Of a DNA stretch of 64,000 nucleotides, positions 31,636 through 40,939 are shown piece after piece. The notes under the pieces were generated by a model that worked only from the letters and a program-made list of their open reading frames with translations, had not been told where the DNA came from and made no database searches. Origin of the DNA: Streptacidiphilus albus JL83. GTDB taxonomy: Bacteria > Actinomycetota > Actinomycetes > Streptomycetales > Streptomycetaceae. The position numbers and the translations under genes are program-made. Where the stretch lies: positions 4,040,017 through 4,104,016 of the forward strand of contig NZ_JQML01000001.1 in NCBI RefSeq assembly GCF_000744705.1, in the 5' to 3' direction. How positions within the stretch are numbered: position 1 is the first letter of the stretch; each line of letters begins with the position of its first letter.

Positions 31636-32953
31636 GCCGAGCGCTGTGCCCCTGCCCTGGGGTCCACAGCCGCCCGCCGTCCTCCTGATGGATGCGGCGC
31701 GACGTCGCGTTCTGGGACATGGCGAAGGCGAGGGCGAAGACCTTCTGGCGCTCGATCCCGTAGGAGATCATCCTGCGGTTCCACAGGCTGAGGTCGAACT
31801 GGCTGTTCACGGACTCCGAGTCGCTGCGGTAGGGGTACACCGTCTGATGGGCGAGGGTGAGCTGGGGTATCTGCTGCAGGTACTCGGCTCGGTGGAAGCC
31901 CAGTTCCGCGTCGCTCTTCCGAGGCTTGCCGGTGGCCGGGTCGACCACCTTGCGGTCCAGGGAGTGGCTGGTGATGCCCACCTGGACGCGGTGCTCGTGG
32001 GGACCGTAGCGGCACGGGACCCGCAGCGTGTGGTACCAGCGGGACTTGCTCGCTCCCGCACCGTGCTGAAGGCGCGTCACCGGGACCGGGATCAGGACGG
32101 AGGTGCCGTCGTCGATGATGACGCGTTCGGCCACCCGGCCCTGGTCGCACCACAGGTCGTGGCGGCAGCGGCCCGGGCGCAGCAGTTCCAGGTGTCGGGG
32201 CCGGATCGACTTGTGCTGCTTGTTGATCACGAGCAGGCCCAGTCGGGCCAGGGCGTCGCGGTGCACCCCGCGGAACGCGCCGTCGTAGACCACGCCCATG
32301 CATCCCGGCAGGTCGCGCTTGAGTCGGCTGAAGTGCCGCACTGCGATGGCGGCCTCGTCCTCGTACGCTCCGCCCGCAACATGGGCGAAGGAAAGGATGA
32401 CCCGGCGCCAGTAGCAGTCGTCCCGGGCACTCGCGAAGAACCACTTGGTGCCGCGCACGGCGACTTTCTCCTCCTCGCCGTTCTCGTAGTAGACGCGTGC
32501 CGCGGAGTAGACGCGGTGCAGCTTGATCTCACCCGTCGTGGTGTCCACAGTGACGGTCCGCTCGGCCTTGGAGGGGGCCTTGGGTACGGTCCCGTCGCCC
32601 ACGATCAGCTGTCGCCGCTCGGGCCTGGCCCAGTTCCTGGGTGCGTCCTCGGGGAACAGGCCCTGCTCCAGGGCCTGTTGGAAGCTGGACCTGCGGAACT
32701 CCTCCTCGAGTTCCTCGAAGGCCGGCGCGAGCAGTTTGGCTTCGGCGTACTGGTACTGGTCCCGGGTGGGTGCCTGGTCGGGCAGCCTGGCGGCCATGGC
32801 GCGGGAGAGGTTCGCGCGGATGTGTTTGCGCACGGACTTCCACTGGACTTCGTCCGTCAGGGCCCCGACCGCTGACCGCTTGGACTTCGTCACGGGCATC
32901 AGTGCGGCGATCATCAGGTAGACCACGGTCGGCGACCGACTCCTCGTCGCCAC
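31616..32953 (-). CDS. DDE transposase-like protein, N-terminus probably lost
   Basis: A 445-aa frame with a plausible acidic triad: D120 in LIVGDGTVPKAP, D224 in MGVVYDGAFRGVHRDAL and E380 in YRSDSESVNSQFDLSL. This spacing and the VVYDGAF and SESVN contexts fit a DDE transposase-like fold (IS4 superfamily style), but I cannot name the family. The ATG at 32953 lies inside sequence that belongs to the truncated oxidoreductase on the other strand, so the first ~9 residues are probably foreign and the natural N-terminus lost. No element ends were identified. It overlaps the short frame at 31435-31635 by 20 bp. Confidence 0.6.
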   Translation of the reverse strand: MATRSRSPTVVYLMIAALMPVTKSKRSAVGALTDEVQWKSVRKHIRANLSRAMAARLPDQAPTRDQYQYAEAKLLAPAFEELEEEFRRSSFQQALEQGLFPEDAPRNWARPERRQLIVGDGTVPKAPSKAERTVTVDTTTGEIKLHRVYSAARVYYENGEEEKVAVRGTKWFFASARDDCYWRRVILSFAHVAGGAYEDEAAIAVRHFSRLKRDLPGCMGVVYDGAFRGVHRDALARLGLLVINKQHKSIRPRHLELLRPGRCRHDLWCDQGRVAERVIIDDGTSVLIPVPVTRLQHGAGASKSRWYHTLRVPCRYGPHEHRVQVGITSHSLDRKVVDPATGKPRKSDAELGFHRAEYLQQIPQLTLAHQTVYPYRSDSESVNSQFDLSLWNRRMISYGIERQKVFALAFAMSQNATSRRIHQEDGGRLWTPGQGHSARLTRDAA

Positions 32954-33749
32954 CGAACCGCTGAGCCCCTATCCCGGCGGGGACCGCAGCGTTCTCGCCC
33001 AGCACGAGACCTTCCTCGATCCGCTGGTCCTGCTGACGGTGGCGGCCGGGGTCACCCGCCGGGCGCGGCTCGGCACCAGCACCCTCAACGCGCTGTGGCA
33101 GCCGCCCATGCTGCTGGCCCGCTCGCTCGCCACGATCGACCAGGTCTCGGCCGGAAGGCTCGATGTCGGACTCGGGCTGGGGTGGTCCCGCGACGAGTAC
33201 CAGGCGGTCGGCACCCCGTGGCAGGGTCGGGGGGTGCGGCTGGAGGAGACCCTCGACCTGTTCGACCGGATATGGGCCGAGGACGAGGTGGTCCGGCACG
33301 ACGGCGCACTGTGGACCGTTCCCCCCTCCTACGTGCGCCTGAAACCCCGTCAGCGGCCGCGGCCGCCAGTGCTGTTGGGCGGCTTCGGCCCGGCGACCCT
33401 CGCCCGCGTCGGCCGCCGCGCCGACGGCTGGCTCGGGGTCGGCCTACCGCTGCCGGTGCTGGCCCAGGCCTGGGAGGCCGTCACCGGGCACGCCGCGAAG
33501 GCCGGCCGGGACGCCGACGCGCTCCGTCTGGTCCTCCGGGTCAACCCGGTGTTCTCGGCCGATCCCGTGCCGGACGAACAGGTCCCCAACCGGGGCACGG
33601 TTCGGCAGTTGGCCGACTACCTGTCGGCAGCCGTCGAGAGCCTCGGCGCGGAGCCGCTGATCGACCTGCACCACACCGCCGACGATGTCGAGGAGTTCCT
33701 GGACCTGGCCCGCGAGCTCCACGACCTCGTGCGCTCGCGCACCGCCTGA
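32926..33749 (+). pseudogene. LLM-class (F420-type) oxidoreductase, 5'-truncated
   Basis: The frame encodes the bulk of a luciferase-like monooxygenase-fold enzyme: VATEPLSPYPGGD, then the LARSLATIDQVSAGRLDVGL block, GWSRDEYQAVG, the PPVLLGGFGPATLARVGRRADGWL-type segment (about 33365-33435) and a normal C-terminus. Reading upstream, the similarity stops and an in-frame TAG appears right before about 32926, so the first 40-60 residues are missing. A GTG at 33039 could start a 236-aa remnant, but that would lack the first strands of the barrel. The enzyme would have used F420 or FMN. The F420 gene fbiC lies 20 kb away on the same segment. Confidence 0.75.
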
Positions 33750-33819
33750 ACCCCGGCGCACGGCCGGTGGCTGGGCCGCCGGTCCACGGCGGGCCCAGGT
33801 CCACCGGCAACCGAGGGGG

Positions 33820-34626
33820 TCAGCGGGCGGGGTCGGCGACCCGCTCCGGCTCGTCGGCCTTGGGTGCCGGGATGCGCCCGAGGCGGCTCTTCACGCCCCA
33901 GGTGGTGACCAGCTTCAGCGCCTCGCCGACGATGTTGCCGCTCATCTTGCTGGCGCCGAACTCCCGCTCGACGAAGGTGATCGGCACCTCGGCGACCTTG
34001 AAGCCGGCCCGGACCGTGCGCCAGGCCAGGTCGACCTGGAAGCAGTAGCCCTGCGAGGCGACCTCGCTCATGCCGATGCCGAGCAGGGTCTCCTTGCGGA
34101 AGGCGCGGTAGCCGCCGGTGACGTCCCGGATCGGCACCTGCAGCATCAGCCGCGAGTAGGTGCTGCCGCCGCGCGACAGCAGTTCGCGCTTCTTGGGCCA
34201 GTTGACGACCTCGCCGCCGGGGACCCAGCGCGAGCCGAGCACCAGGTCCGCGTGGCGCAGCGCGGTCAGCAGCCGGGGCAGCTGCTCGGGCTGGTGCGAG
34301 CCGTCCGCGTCCATCTCGACCAGGACGTCGTAGCCGTTGTCGATGCCCCAGCGGAAGCCGGCCAGGTAGGCCGCGCCCAGACCCTCCTTGCCCTTGCGGT
34401 GCAGCACCTGGAGGTTCGGGTCATCGGCGGCGAGCGCGTCGGCGGCCTGACCGGTGCCGTCGGGGCTGTTGTCGTCCGCGACCAGGATGTGCGCCTCGGG
34501 GACGGCCGCGCGGACCCGGGCGGTGATCCGGCCGACGTTCTCGATCTCGTTGTACGTCGGAATGATCACAAGGATTCTGCCGAGGTCGCCGAAGGTTTCG
34601 GTACTTTCGGTCGTGGTGTCCGACAC
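33820..34626 (-). CDS. ppm1: Polyprenol-phosphate mannose synthase (GT2)
   Basis: A 268-aa family-2 glycosyltransferase predicted to move mannose from GDP-mannose to polyprenyl phosphate on the inner membrane face, giving the donor used by GT-C mannosyltransferases and protein O-mannosylation. It shows the GT-A start [14 protein letters not shown], the [11 protein letters not shown] segment, the D-x-D-type catalytic [22 protein letters not shown], and the acceptor region with [10 protein letters not shown] and [12 protein letters not shown]. No C-terminal membrane domain is present, as in soluble actinobacterial Ppm1 catalytic proteins. GTG 34626 is preferred because AAGGGG lies 7 bp before it; an in-frame ATG at 34665 is weaker. 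A GT87 enzyme that could use its product is encoded at 60.9-62.3 kb. Confidence 0.88.
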   Translation of the reverse strand: MSDTTTESTETFGDLGRILVIIPTYNEIENVGRITARVRAAVPEAHILVADDNSPDGTGQAADALAADDPNLQVLHRKGKEGLGAAYLAGFRWGIDNGYDVLVEMDADGSHQPEQLPRLLTALRHADLVLGSRWVPGGEVVNWPKKRELLSRGGSTYSRLMLQVPIRDVTGGYRAFRKETLLGIGMSEVASQGYCFQVDLAWRTVRAGFKVAEVPITFVEREFGASKMSGNIVGEALKLVTTWGVKSRLGRIPAPKADEPERVADPAR

Positions 34627-35185
34627 GGGCTGGCCCCTTACTCCGCTTGCCGCGATCGTGCTCATTTTCCGTCGCGGCATCCCGCCGCGACACTCTCCCG
34701 GTCGGCTTGCCGCGCTACTGCTACCACGGACCGCGTAAGGGGAAATCGTGACGACGGTACAGGGCGCGCTTCGCCCGCCGCATCCCAGGGACTCGCCGGG
34801 GAACGGCGTCGGACGACCTTTTGCGTCGTCGGAACGCGGCTGTACCCGCTTCCGAGCGCCCTCTTTGAAAGGAAGTGGCAGACGGGTAAGAAAGCGGTAT
34901 GTCCGGGCGTTGCCACCGCTCTCGAACGGGCCGGGCATTCCCCCCGGACAGCCGGTCGACGGCGGTCCCGAGGACGTGATCGAGGGTCAATTCCCGTGAC
35001 GATATGACGAGAGTTCTGCTCTCGCCGCGCCACCGACCGGATCGGCAAATAGCACTATTTGGGACATATACCTACCTGGTATCGAATCTGCATGCGTCCG
35101 CGCCCGGTTCGAACTGCGAAGGATGGCTCTCCCCGGTGGACCATCTGGGGCGCCATCATCGTCGCCCGGCTGGCCTGACCGCCCG
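34627..35185. other. Intergenic, no gene seen (about 560 bp)
   Basis: Leader of the mannose-synthase gene plus the 3' flank of the NAD(P)-binding gene, both on the minus strand. Frames here show no protein-like composition. I see no strong hairpin or RNA gene. Confidence 0.3.
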
Positions 35186-35854
35186 TCAGCGGCGGTTGAC
35201 GGCTGCGGCCTGGACGGCGGTCAGCACCGGGGTGTCGCCGCCGATCAGCTCCAGCGCCAGTCCGGCCGTCTCCGGGTGGTGCAGCAGGTGCGCCAGCACG
35301 TCGGCGACGTCGGCGCGCGGGACGCCGCCGCGTCCGGTCCGCTTGGCCAGCAGCACCCGGCCGGTGCCCGGGTCGTCGGTCAGCCAGCCGGGGCGCAGGA
35401 TCGTCCAGTCCAGCCCGGAGCGCACCACCAGCGCGGCATCGGCCGCCCCCTTGGCCCGGAGGTAGGCCGCGAAGCCCTCGTCGGTGTCCGGGGCCGGCTC
35501 GCGGTCCGCGCCCATCGAGGACAGCTGCACGAAGCGGCGCACCCCGGCCCGTTCCGCCGCGTCGGCGAAGCGGACCGCGCCGAGGTGGTCGATCTCCTCG
35601 GTCCGGCCGACGCCCCCCTTGCCCCCGGCGCCGGCCGCGAACACCGCCGCGTCCGCCCCGGCCAGGACCGCGGCCAGCTCCTCCACCGTGGCGGTCTCCA
35701 GGTTGCAGTGGACCGGCTCGGCCCCGGCCTCCCGCACGTCCTCCTGCTGCTCCGGCTTCCGGACCAGGCCGACCGGGCTGTCCCCCCGGTCGGCGAGCAG
35801 CCGCTCCAGCAGCAGGGCGATCTGACCGTGTCCACCCGCGATGACGATGCGCAT
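35186..35854 (-). CDS. NAD(P)-binding Rossmann-fold protein (atypical SDR)
   Basis: A 222-aa protein of the NAD(P)H-binding/NmrA-like atypical short-chain dehydrogenase group. The dinucleotide motif is MRIVIAGGHGQIALLLERLL (G-x-x-G-x-I/A near the N-terminus). It also shows the strand FVQLSSMGAD and LDWTILRPGWLTDDPG, which replaces the classical YxxxK. It probably acts as an epimerase-like, reductase or redox-sensing protein; the substrate is unknown. The ATG at 35854 starts directly at the first strand. The frame is open upstream, but the extra residues look non-coding. It is divergent from the two-component operon that follows. Confidence 0.8.
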   Translation of the reverse strand: MRIVIAGGHGQIALLLERLLADRGDSPVGLVRKPEQQEDVREAGAEPVHCNLETATVEELAAVLAGADAAVFAAGAGGKGGVGRTEEIDHLGAVRFADAAERAGVRRFVQLSSMGADREPAPDTDEGFAAYLRAKGAADAALVVRSGLDWTILRPGWLTDDPGTGRVLLAKRTGRGGVPRADVADVLAHLLHHPETAGLALELIGGDTPVLTAVQAAAVNRR

Positions 35855-35973
35855 GGAACCGACGATAGGAGCCGACCGGGGGCGCCGCACCCGGTGGTAC
35901 CGCACCCGGTGCAGCCGCCGGATACGGTGCCCGGACGACGCCCGGCCCCACCCCGGGTTTGTACCGTGGGCGG

Positions 35974-37197
35974 ATGGCAGCGAACGGATGGTGGCGCCGG
36001 GTGTCCCCCGGCCGGGCGGTGGTGCTGGACGCCGTGGCGGCGCTGCTGGTGTTCGGGCTGCTGCTGGCCGCCGCCGCGATGGCGGCCCGGCCCTCGCGGC
36101 ACGTGCTGCCGACGCTGGACTCGCTGCACCCCGCCGCCGTCGTCCTGGCCGCCGCCTCCTGCGGGACCCTGCTGCTGCGCCGGCACCGGCCCTGGGGCGC
36201 GCTGGCGCTGTCCCTGGTCTGCGGCGTGCTCTACGCCCTGGCCGGCTACACCATGAACCCGTTGCTGATGCTCCCGACGGTGGTCGCGCTCTACACCGTG
36301 GCCGTCAGCACCGACCGCCGTACCGCCTGGGGCACCGCGGCCGGCTCGGTGGCGGTGCTGGTCGGCGCCGGGATCGCGCTCGGCCCGGAGACATGGCTGC
36401 AGCCGCAGAACTTCAGCGTGCTCGCCTGGGCCGGGACGGCGGCGGCCGTCGGCGACGCGGTGCGCTCCCGGCGCGCCTACATCGCCGCCGTCGAGGAGCG
36501 GGCCGAGCGCGCCGAACGCACCCGCGAGGAGGAGGCCGGCCGCCGGGTCGCCGAGGACCGGATCCGGATAGCCCGCGAGCTGCACGACGTGGTCGCCCAC
36601 CACATCGCGCTGATCAATGCCCAGGCCGGGGTCGCCGTCCACCTCGCCGGCGAGATCCCGGCGCCGGTCCTCGCCGCGCTGGAACACATCCGGGACGCCA
36701 GCCACGAGGCACTGCAGGAGCTCAAGGCGACGGTGGGGCTGCTCCGGGCCTCCGACGAGTCCGGCGTGCCGCTGGAGCCCGCTCCCGGCGTCGCCCAGCT
36801 GCCCGAGCTGCTGGCCTCCTTCGCCCGCGCCGGGCTGGCCGTCAGCCTGGAGCAGCAGGGCGAGGTCAGGCCGCTGCCGCCGGCCGTGGACCTGACCGCG
36901 TTCCGGATCGTCCAGGAGTCGCTGACCAACGTCAGCAAGCACGCCGGGGTGCCCACCGCCCGGGTGCAGCTCTTCTTCGGGCCCGAGCAGCTGGCCATCC
37001 GGGTCGAGGACGACGGCCGCACCGCGCCGATGCGCAGCAGCTACCTGGACCAGGGGCAGGGCCACGGGCTGACCGGCATGGGCGAGCGGGCGGCGGTCGT
37101 CGGCGGCACGCTGAGCGCCGGACGCGACCCCTGGGGCGGGTTCCGGGTCGCGGCCGACCTACCCTTGCGTCCGGTGGCGAGGGGAGCCGAGACATGA
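35974..37197 (+). CDS. Sensor histidine kinase, NarL/DesK type
   Basis: A 407-aa membrane kinase that autophosphorylates and passes phosphate to the regulator encoded next. Four to five hydrophobic segments fill residues about 15-150. A HisKA_3 dimerisation helix follows, with phospho-acceptor H204 in RIARELHDVVAHHIALI, and then a GHKL ATPase domain with ESLTNVSKHAG (N-box), VEDDGRT (G1) and GHGLTGMGERAAVVGG (G2). It has no large extracellular sensor, so the signal is probably sensed in or at the membrane, or delivered by the neighbouring ABC transporter. The ATG at 35974 is chosen over the upstream GTG because the protein starts cleanly there. Its stop overlaps the regulator's ATG (ATGA). 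Confidence 0.9.
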   Translation: MAANGWWRRVSPGRAVVLDAVAALLVFGLLLAAAAMAARPSRHVLPTLDSLHPAAVVLAAASCGTLLLRRHRPWGALALSLVCGVLYALAGYTMNPLLMLPTVVALYTVAVSTDRRTAWGTAAGSVAVLVGAGIALGPETWLQPQNFSVLAWAGTAAAVGDAVRSRRAYIAAVEERAERAERTREEEAGRRVAEDRIRIARELHDVVAHHIALINAQAGVAVHLAGEIPAPVLAALEHIRDASHEALQELKATVGLLRASDESGVPLEPAPGVAQLPELLASFARAGLAVSLEQQGEVRPLPPAVDLTAFRIVQESLTNVSKHAGVPTARVQLFFGPEQLAIRVEDDGRTAPMRSSYLDQGQGHGLTGMGERAAVVGGTLSAGRDPWGGFRVAADLPLRPVARGAET

Positions 37198-37874
37198 CCA
37201 TCCGGGTGCTGCTGGCCGACGACCAGGCCCTGCTGCGGGGCACCTTCCGCATGCTGATCGACTCGACGCCGGACATGGAGGCGGTCGGCGAGGCCGCCGA
37301 CGGCCGCGAGGCGGTGGAGCTGGCCGGGCCGCTCCGGGCCGACGTGCTGCTGATGGACATCCGGATGCCGGGCCTGGACGGCCTGGCCGCGACCCGGCTG
37401 ATCTGCGCCGACCCGGAGCTGTCCGGGGTCCGGGTGCTGATCCTGACCACCTTCGAGTTCGACGAGTACGTGGCGGAGGCGCTGCGCGCCGGGGCCAGCG
37501 GCTTCCTCGGCAAGGGCATGCGCCCCGAGGAGCTGCTGGAGGCGATCCGCACGGTCGCGGCCGGTGACTCGCTGCTCTCCCCCTCCGCCACCCGCACCCT
37601 GATCACCCGGTTCCTGGCGCAGCCGCAGCGCGCGGACGCGACCGCCGGCGCGGACCCGGCCCGGCTGGACGTGCTGACGCCGCGCGAGCGCGACCTGATG
37701 GCGCTGGTCGCCCTCGGCCACTCCAACGACGAGATCGCCGAGCGGCTCCTCCTCAGCCCGCTGACGGTGAAGACGCACGTCAACCGGGCGATGACCAAGC
37801 TCGGCGCCCGCGACCGGGCCCAGCTGGTGGTCATCGCCTACCAGTGCGGCCTGGTGCTGCCCGGCGCCCGCTGA
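37194..37874 (+). CDS. Response regulator, NarL/LuxR family
   Basis: A 226-aa regulator with a receiver domain (phospho-acceptor D55 in LLMDIRMPG, acidic pair in LLADDQ, Thr in ILTTFEF, Lys in FLGKGM) and a C-terminal LuxR-type HTH (LTPRERDLMALVALGHSNDE, then LLLSPLTVKTHVNRAM). It starts at ATG 37194, overlapping the kinase stop by 4 bp, which marks a coupled operon. The ABC exporter genes 160 bp downstream on the same strand are the likely target, as in bacitracin/lantibiotic-sensing modules; this is inferred from position. Confidence 0.92.
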   Translation: MTIRVLLADDQALLRGTFRMLIDSTPDMEAVGEAADGREAVELAGPLRADVLLMDIRMPGLDGLAATRLICADPELSGVRVLILTTFEFDEYVAEALRAGASGFLGKGMRPEELLEAIRTVAAGDSLLSPSATRTLITRFLAQPQRADATAGADPARLDVLTPRERDLMALVALGHSNDEIAERLLLSPLTVKTHVNRAMTKLGARDRAQLVVIAYQCGLVLPGAR

Positions 37875-37876
37875 GC

Positions 37877-37903
37877 CGCCCCTGGGGCCGTCCCTCAGGG
37901 GCG
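37877..37903 (+). terminator. Short hairpin after the two-component operon
   Basis: Arms CGCCCCTG and CAGGGGCG around an 11-nt loop, directly after the stop at 37874. It may partly separate the two-component genes from the ABC genes. Confidence 0.5.
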
Positions 37904-38030
37904 CCCGCCTACTTCAGGAGGAGAACCGGCTCCGGTCTACTACGCCCGTGGTAGGACCGGGACGCTGCCGCAGGGGGACGCGCCGGGGTGCCCGGCACGG
38001 AAGGCTGGGGAGCATGAACGGACTCCCGCG

Positions 38031-38987
38031 ATGATCGTAGCCAGCAACCTCACCAAGCGTTACGGCGACAAGACCGCTGTGAACGACCTGTCGTTCACCA
38101 TCCGCCCCGGCATCGTCACCGGCTTCCTCGGCCCCAACGGCGCCGGCAAGTCGACCACGATGCGCATGATCATGGGTCTGGACGCGCCGACGCAGGGCAG
38201 CGTCACCGTCAACGGCAAGCGCTACGCCGACCATGCCGCGCCGCTGCACGAGGTCGGCGCGCTGCTGGAGGCCAAGGCCATCCACACCGGTCGTTCCGCC
38301 CGGAACCACCTGCTGGCGCTGGCCGCGACCACCGGCATCGGAGCCCGCCGGGTGGACGAGGTGATCGAGCTGGTCGGTCTGACCGAGGTGGCCCGCAAGC
38401 GGGCCGGCGGCTTCTCGCTGGGCATGGGGCAGCGGCTGGGCATCGCCTCCGCGCTGCTCGGCGACCCGGCCACGGTCCTACTGGACGAGCCGGTCAACGG
38501 CCTCGACCCGGAGGGCATCCTCTGGATCCGCAACCTGCTCAAGGGCCTGGCCTCGGAGGGCCGCACGGTCTTCGTCTCCTCGCACCTGATGAGCGAGATG
38601 GCGCTGACCGCCGAACACCTGATCGTCGTGGGACGCGGCAAGCTCATCGCCGACACCTCGGTCGCCGACTTCACCCGCAGCGCCTCCCGCAACGTCGTCC
38701 GGGTCCGTTCCCCGCACGCCGAGAAGCTGCGCTCGCTGCTGGTCGGCCCGGACGTCACGGTGGACGCCGTGGAGCCGGGCACGTTCGAGGTCACCGGCCT
38801 GGACAGCGACCGGATCGGCACCGTCGCCGCCGAGAACGGCGTCACCCTGTTCGAGCTCGCGCCGCAGCAGGCCTCCCTGGAGGAGGCGTTCATGGAACTC
38901 ACCCGGGACGCCGTCGAGTACCACGCCAGCACCACCGTCGCCGCCCACGGCGGCGCGCCGGTCGGCACCGGAAGGAGCACGTCATGA
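38031..38987 (+). CDS. ABC transporter ATP-binding protein (drug/bacitracin-type exporter)
   Basis: A 318-aa ATPase that powers the membrane partner encoded next. The Walker A is G34-PNGAGKST, the signature FSLGMGQRLGIA is at 128-139 (LSGGQ variant), the Walker B TVLLDEP is at 148-154 and the H-loop His is H185 (SSHLMSE). The C-terminal extension of about 110 residues with a FELAPQQASLEEAFMELT end is typical of the BcrA/DrrA group, which exports peptides or drugs, or relays stress signals. The ATG at 38031 lies shortly after an ATGAACGG context with weak spacing; no better start exists. Its stop overlaps the permease ATG. Confidence 0.92.
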   Translation: MIVASNLTKRYGDKTAVNDLSFTIRPGIVTGFLGPNGAGKSTTMRMIMGLDAPTQGSVTVNGKRYADHAAPLHEVGALLEAKAIHTGRSARNHLLALAATTGIGARRVDEVIELVGLTEVARKRAGGFSLGMGQRLGIASALLGDPATVLLDEPVNGLDPEGILWIRNLLKGLASEGRTVFVSSHLMSEMALTAEHLIVVGRGKLIADTSVADFTRSASRNVVRVRSPHAEKLRSLLVGPDVTVDAVEPGTFEVTGLDSDRIGTVAAENGVTLFELAPQQASLEEAFMELTRDAVEYHASTTVAAHGGAPVGTGRSTS

Positions 38988-39808
38988 GCACCGCCACCGC
39001 GCCCGACGCGACCGTGAAGGCCTCGTTCGCCAAGGGGCAGGGCAAGGTGACCCAGGCGCGAGTGATCAACTCCGAGTGGATCAAACTACGCACCCTGCGC
39101 TCCACCCCGATCACTCTGCTGGTGGCCGTCCTCATCATGGTCGGCCTGAACCCGCTGATCACTTGGGCGAACGCCAGCCACGGCGGCGGCCACGGCGACG
39201 CCGTCAACGGCGCGGAGCTCAGCCTGGGCCTGTACATCCTGGCCCAGTTGGCCGTCGGCGTGCTCGGCGTGCTGATCGTCAGTGGCGAGTACAGCACCGG
39301 GATGATCCGTGCCAGCCTCTCCGCCGTGCCCAAGCGGCTGCCGGTGCTGTGGGCCAAGGCGATCGTCTACGCCGTGGTCGTGCTGGTCGTGATGACGATC
39401 GCCTGCCTCGGCGCGTTCTACGGCGGCCAGGCGATCCTGTCCCACTACGACCGGGCCGTGACCCTCACCGATCCCGGTGTGGCGCGGGTGGTCTTCGGAA
39501 CCGGGCTCTACCTCACGTTCGTGGGCCTGCTCGGCATCGGCCTCGGCGCGCTGATCCGCAATGCGGCGGGTGCCATCGCCGTGCTGGTCGGCATCCTCTG
39601 GGTGGTGCCGATCCTCGCGCACCTGCTGCCTTCGAGCTGGGCCCCCCACATCGTTCCCTACCTTCCCAGCAACGCCGGTAGCGCGATGCTCTCGGTGGTG
39701 CCGGACCCGACGATGATGTCCCCCTGGAGCGGGTTCGCCCTCTTCGCCGGCTACGCGGTGGCCCTGCTGGCGGTCGCCGGCCTGCTGCTGAAGCGCCGCG
39801 ACGCCTGA
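38984..39808 (+). CDS. ABC transporter permease (ABC-2 type)
   Basis: A 274-aa protein with six hydrophobic segments (about residues 38-58, 80-103, 125-150, 165-190, 198-215, 245-268). The conserved VINSEWIKLRTLRSTPITL stretch before the first helix is characteristic of actinobacterial ABC-2 exporter permeases. GEYSTGMIRASLSAVPKRL in the coupling region contacts the ATPase. It starts at an ATG overlapping the ATPase stop (ATGA). With the ATPase it forms one exporter, probably under the control of the upstream two-component system. The transported compound is unknown. Confidence 0.88.
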   Translation: MSTATAPDATVKASFAKGQGKVTQARVINSEWIKLRTLRSTPITLLVAVLIMVGLNPLITWANASHGGGHGDAVNGAELSLGLYILAQLAVGVLGVLIVSGEYSTGMIRASLSAVPKRLPVLWAKAIVYAVVVLVVMTIACLGAFYGGQAILSHYDRAVTLTDPGVARVVFGTGLYLTFVGLLGIGLGALIRNAAGAIAVLVGILWVVPILAHLLPSSWAPHIVPYLPSNAGSAMLSVVPDPTMMSPWSGFALFAGYAVALLAVAGLLLKRRDA

Positions 39809-39840
39809 CCCGTCCCACCGTTCCTCTGCCGGAACACCAC

Positions 39841-39880
39841 AGCGCTGCGCCCCCGGACCTTCGTCCGGGGGCGCAGCGCT
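39841..39880. terminator. Perfect bidirectional hairpin terminator
   Basis: An 18-bp perfect stem (39841-39858 with 39863-39880) around a CTTC loop, placed between the convergent permease and NlpC/P60 genes. Confidence 0.85.
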
Positions 39881-39899
39881 GTTCGGTGCTGTCCGAGCG

Positions 39900-40931
39900 T
39901 CAGAAACGGCCCGCGAAGGTCGGGGCGTAGTCGCTGATGGTGTCGATCTTGACACCGGCGCTCGGGTTGGCGGCCTCGACGTAGGAGCCGTTGCCGATGT
40001 AGATGGCGACGTGGTACGCGTTGGCGGCGGTGCCGTCGGTGGACCAGAACAGCAGGTCACCGGGCTGGAGGGCGTTCATCGAGACCGGGGTCGCGGCGGC
40101 GGCCTGATCCTCGCTGGTGCGCGGGATGCTGATGCCGGCCTGGGCCAGCGCGGCCTGGGTCAGGCCCGAGCAGTCCCAGGTGTTCGGGCCGGTGCCGCCG
40201 TAGACGTAGGCGTCGCCGACCTGCGCCTGGGCGAAGGCGATGGCCGCGGCCATGCCGCTGCTGCTCGCGGTCGAGGAGCTGCTGCTGCTCGTGCTGGTCG
40301 TGGTCGTGGTGGCGGCCGGGGCACTGGTGCTGCTGGTGGTGCTGTCGGACGAGGAGCTGGAGGAGCTGTCCGAGGCGGACCAGTTGGAGCTGCCGGCGCT
40401 GTAGCTGGAGCCGGAGCCGGAGTTGGAGCTGTCCAGGTTCGCGCTGCCGGAGACCGTGTCGGAGGAGGTGGTGGCGCCGGTCGCGGCGGTGCGGCCGGAC
40501 AGGGCCAGGCGCTCGCCCGGGTAGATCAGGTCCGGACCCTGGGTGAGGACCGAGCGGTTGAGGGCGTAGAGCCGCTGCCAGCCACCGTTGACGTCGTGGT
40601 CGGCGGCGATGGTGGAGAGCCAGTCGCCCGCGAGCACGGTGTAGTACGAGGCGGTGGTGGTGTCGGCGGCCCGGGTGCCGCTCGCCGAGGTGGGGGCGGC
40701 GACGGCGGCCGGGGCGGTCGCCGGGGCGGAGGCAGGAGCGGCGGCCGGGGCCGTGGCGGAGGCGGTGTTGGCGGTGATCATCGGAACGGCGAGGCTGACG
40801 ATGCCGGCGAGGCCGACACCGGCGAAGAGGCGCTGCTTGGTGGTGCGCCGGGCCTTGACGGCCCGGTGGCGACCGGTGCCGGCGGTGGAACCGGTACGGC
40901 CGTTGGTCTCATGGGTGCTCGAAGGCAGCAT
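39900..40931 (-). CDS. LysM-NlpC/P60 cell-wall hydrolase
   Basis: A 343-aa secreted peptidoglycan hydrolase. The order is: a long basic signal sequence (residues 1-59, ...MITANTASA), an Ala-rich stretch, a LysM domain that binds glycan chains (about 93-143, YYTVLAGDWLSTIAADHDV), a Ser/Thr linker of about 80 residues, and an NlpC/P60 endopeptidase domain (about 225-343) with C254 (DCSGLTQ) and H307 (YHVAIYIG) as catalytic pair. It should cut stem peptides of peptidoglycan during growth or germination. ATG 40931 follows GAGAGG. The ydaO-type riboswitch directly upstream means expression is expected to fall when c-di-AMP is high, as for resuscitation factors and other wall hydrolases in streptomycetes. 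Confidence 0.92.
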   Translation of the reverse strand: MLPSSTHETNGRTGSTAGTGRHRAVKARRTTKQRLFAGVGLAGIVSLAVPMITANTASATAPAAAPASAPATAPAAVAAPTSASGTRAADTTTASYYTVLAGDWLSTIAADHDVNGGWQRLYALNRSVLTQGPDLIYPGERLALSGRTAATGATTSSDTVSGSANLDSSNSGSGSSYSAGSSNWSASDSSSSSSSDSTTSSTSAPAATTTTTSTSSSSSSTASSSGMAAAIAFAQAQVGDAYVYGGTGPNTWDCSGLTQAALAQAGISIPRTSEDQAAAATPVSMNALQPGDLLFWSTDGTAANAYHVAIYIGNGSYVEAANPSAGVKIDTISDYAPTFAGRF

Positions 40932-40939
40932 GTTGAAGC

